Positions 62,472-64,000 of a DNA stretch of 64,000 nucleotides are shown here, in pieces (positions within the stretch are counted from its first letter, which is position 1; every line of letters begins with the position of its first letter). Source of the stretch: Leptobacterium_A meishanense (GTDB lineage Bacteria; Bacteroidota; Bacteroidia; Flavobacteriales; Flavobacteriaceae); the NCBI RefSeq assembly GCF_037645805.1, contig NZ_JBBEXE010000001.1:248001-312000 (forward strand), given 5' to 3'. Made by a program: the position numbers and the translations under genes. The notes under the pieces are model-generated. The model made no database searches, was not told the origin of the DNA, and worked only from the letters and a program-made list of their open reading frames with translations.

Positions 62472-63869
62472 ATGGAATATAGGGTCGAAAAAGATACTAT
62501 GGGAGAAGTAAAAGTTCCCGTAGATAAATTATGGGGTGCACAAACCGAACGTTCCCGGAATAATTTTAAAATAGGTGCTCCCGCTTCCATGCCTATAGAA
62601 ATTATTTATGGTTTTGCTTATTTGAAAAAAGCGGCCGCTTATACAAACTGTGAATTAGGGATGTTAGCCATTGAAAAAAGGGATTATATTGCCAAAGTAT
62701 GTGATGAAATTCTGGAAGGCAAACACGATGATCAGTTCCCTTTAGTCATATGGCAGACCGGAAGTGGTACACAAAGTAATATGAATGTCAATGAAGTTAT
62801 TGCCAATAGGGCACACCAACTCGCCGGAAAAAATATCGGAGAGGGAGAAAAAACATTGCAACCCAATGACGATGTAAATAAATCACAATCATCCAATGAC
62901 ACCTTCCCTACCGGCATGCACATTGCCGCTTATAAAATGATTATTGAAGTTACCATTCCTGGTATTACAAAGCTGCGGGAATCCTTAAAGAAAAAATCGG
63001 AAGAATTTAAAAATGTTGTCAAAATAGGCCGGACGCACTTAATGGATGCCACGCCACTTACATTAGGACAAGAATTTTCCGGATATGTATCACAATTGGA
63101 TCATGGATTAATTGCGTTGAACAACACCTTAGAACACCTTTCAGAGCTAGCTTTGGGAGGAACTGCCGTAGGCACAGGGCTTAATACCCCGAAAGGGTAT
63201 GCCAAGCGAGTAGCCGAATATATTGCCAGTTTCACAAAACTGCCATTTAAAACGGCTGAAAATAAATTTGAAGCGCTTGCCGCACACGATGCTTTTGTAG
63301 AAACACACGGCGCATTAAAGCAACTTGCTATTGCTCTAAACAAGATTGCCAATGACATACGTATGATGGCTTCAGGCCCACGTTCGGGTATCGGGGAGTT
63401 ATTACTGCCCGAAAATGAGCCAGGAAGTTCCATTATGCCTGGGAAAGTAAACCCTACACAATGTGAAGCACTTACTATGGTATGTGCACAGGTTATAGGA
63501 AATGACACAGCCATCGCCATCGGTGCTACACAAGGACACTATGAACTGAATGTGTTTAAGCCTGTTATTGCCGCTAATCTATTGGCTTCTGCCCGATTGT
63601 TAGGAGACGCATGTGCCAGTTTTGAAAAAAATTGTGTAATAGGAATTCAACCCAATCATTCTAGGATAAAAGACTTGTTAGATAACAGTTTGATGTTAGT
63701 TACCGCGCTCAACACCAAAATAGGTTATTACAAAGCCGCTGAAATTGCAAATACTGCGCATAAAAATGGTACAACGCTCCGGGAAGAGGCTATCAATCTG
63801 GGGTATGTCACTCCAGAAGAGTTTGACGAATGGGTAAAACCGGAAGACATGATAGGGAATATTAAATAA
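62472..63869 (+). CDS. fumC: Class II fumarate hydratase
   Basis: A 465-residue tetrameric fumarase that interconverts fumarate and malate in the TCA cycle. The family signature GSSIMPGKVNPTQCE (about 319-333) holds the catalytic serine loop, and TGSGTQSNMNVNEVIANRA (about 98-116) and SSNDTFPTGMH are in place. The N-terminus VEKDTMGEVKVPVDKLWGAQTERS is standard. Length is close to E. coli FumC (467). It is followed by its own terminator and a hutI-like start. No frame problem is seen. Confidence 0.96.
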   Translation: MEYRVEKDTMGEVKVPVDKLWGAQTERSRNNFKIGAPASMPIEIIYGFAYLKKAAAYTNCELGMLAIEKRDYIAKVCDEILEGKHDDQFPLVIWQTGSGTQSNMNVNEVIANRAHQLAGKNIGEGEKTLQPNDDVNKSQSSNDTFPTGMHIAAYKMIIEVTIPGITKLRESLKKKSEEFKNVVKIGRTHLMDATPLTLGQEFSGYVSQLDHGLIALNNTLEHLSELALGGTAVGTGLNTPKGYAKRVAEYIASFTKLPFKTAENKFEALAAHDAFVETHGALKQLAIALNKIANDIRMMASGPRSGIGELLLPENEPGSSIMPGKVNPTQCEALTMVCAQVIGNDTAIAIGATQGHYELNVFKPVIAANLLASARLLGDACASFEKNCVIGIQPNHSRIKDLLDNSLMLVTALNTKIGYYKAAEIANTAHKNGTTLREEAINLGYVTPEEFDEWVKPEDMIGNIK

Positions 63870-63885
63870 AAATATTGTTCATAAT

Positions 63886-63919
63886 AAAAACCTGTAATGA
63901 AGTAACATTACAGGTTTTT
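63886..63919 (+). terminator. Terminator of fumC
   Basis: AAAAACCTGTAATG (63886-63899) and CATTACAGGTTTTT (63906-63919) form a 14-bp perfect stem with a six-base loop and a T run. Confidence 0.88.
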
Positions 63920-63953
63920 CTTTTTATGTATCTTTAATTTTAAATATACAACG

Positions 63954-64000
63954 ATGGGTATTCTTCTTAAAAATATTAAGCAACTCCTTCAAATAAGAGA
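63954..64000 (+). CDS. Probable imidazolonepropionase, first 15 codons only
   Basis: The frame starts at ATG 63954 (MGILLKNIKQLLQIR) and runs off the right edge. The N-terminus resembles that of flavobacterial imidazolonepropionases (histidine degradation), which start with a LINIKELLQVR-like strand. The call rests on 15 residues only. Confidence 0.4.
   Translation, partial: MGILLKNIKQLLQIR

Overview
The window is chromosomal DNA of a member of the Bacteroidota, almost certainly a Flavobacteriaceae species. The evidence is a GldI-type gliding lipoprotein, a type IX secretion sorting tail (36549-37670), bacillithiol synthesis (BshB1), a fused CcsBA, a likely sulfonolipid locus, and repeated Bacteroidota promoter signals (-7 box TAnnTTTG, sometimes with a -33 TTG/TTTG 18-19 nt upstream). 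Base composition is AT-rich, genes are tightly packed, and two likely TTG starts occur. No transposase, integrase or phage gene was seen.

Layout. 1-2240: end of a DHH phosphoesterase gene, gldI, and a cyclophilin-FKBP fusion lipoprotein. 2259-7496: recQ, then divergent kdsD-tatC-CMD gene and lptB. 7514-11196: M28 peptidase, tRNA-His, bshB1 and a Cys/Met-metabolism PLP enzyme. 11317-15181: two paralogous lipoproteins from a tandem duplication that also copied the start of the neighbouring methyltransferase gene, then that methyltransferase and a DUF1801 protein. 15207-17721: LytTR regulator, LytS-like kinase and LiaF-like membrane protein. 17961-18530: small toxin-antitoxin pair with its own palindromic promoter.

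18586-25160: a complete type II-C CRISPR-Cas system. It has 21 repeats of 46 bp, then cas2, cas1 and cas9 on the minus strand, and a tracrRNA on the plus strand upstream of cas9. The anti-repeat shows that crRNAs are made from the plus strand, so the array converges on the cas operon at a bidirectional terminator. The repeats carry a promoter-like sequence, and the degenerate repeat is at the cas-distal end.

25252-35562: ccsBA; DUF2520 protein, KdsC-like phosphatase, Maf protein and small MscS channel; then a PIG-L deacetylase, a 33-residue membrane peptide and a sodium:solute symporter. 35621-38452: DUF2911 protein, T9SS cargo, aquaporin. 38454-43931: polysaccharide-type operon (DUF4834, YfhO, glycosyltransferase, flippase).

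45013-50374 is the most interesting metabolic locus. A cysteate-synthase-like enzyme, a JmjC/cupin-8 oxygenase, a ketoreductase, an alpha-oxoamine synthase and a GNAT protein together look like a near-complete pathway for capnine-based sulfonolipids, the lipids linked to gliding in this group. The assignments of the GNAT and JmjC proteins are inferences.

50447-64000: prolyl-oligopeptidase lipoprotein, YbaB, DUF1508 protein, threonine aldolase, metalloprotease, prfB with a programmed frameshift, ArsC-like protein, an outer-membrane receptor, YceI, an OB-fold protein, a 57-residue membrane protein, fumC and the first codons of a probable hutI. No searches were run. Family names rest on motifs, length and gene order.
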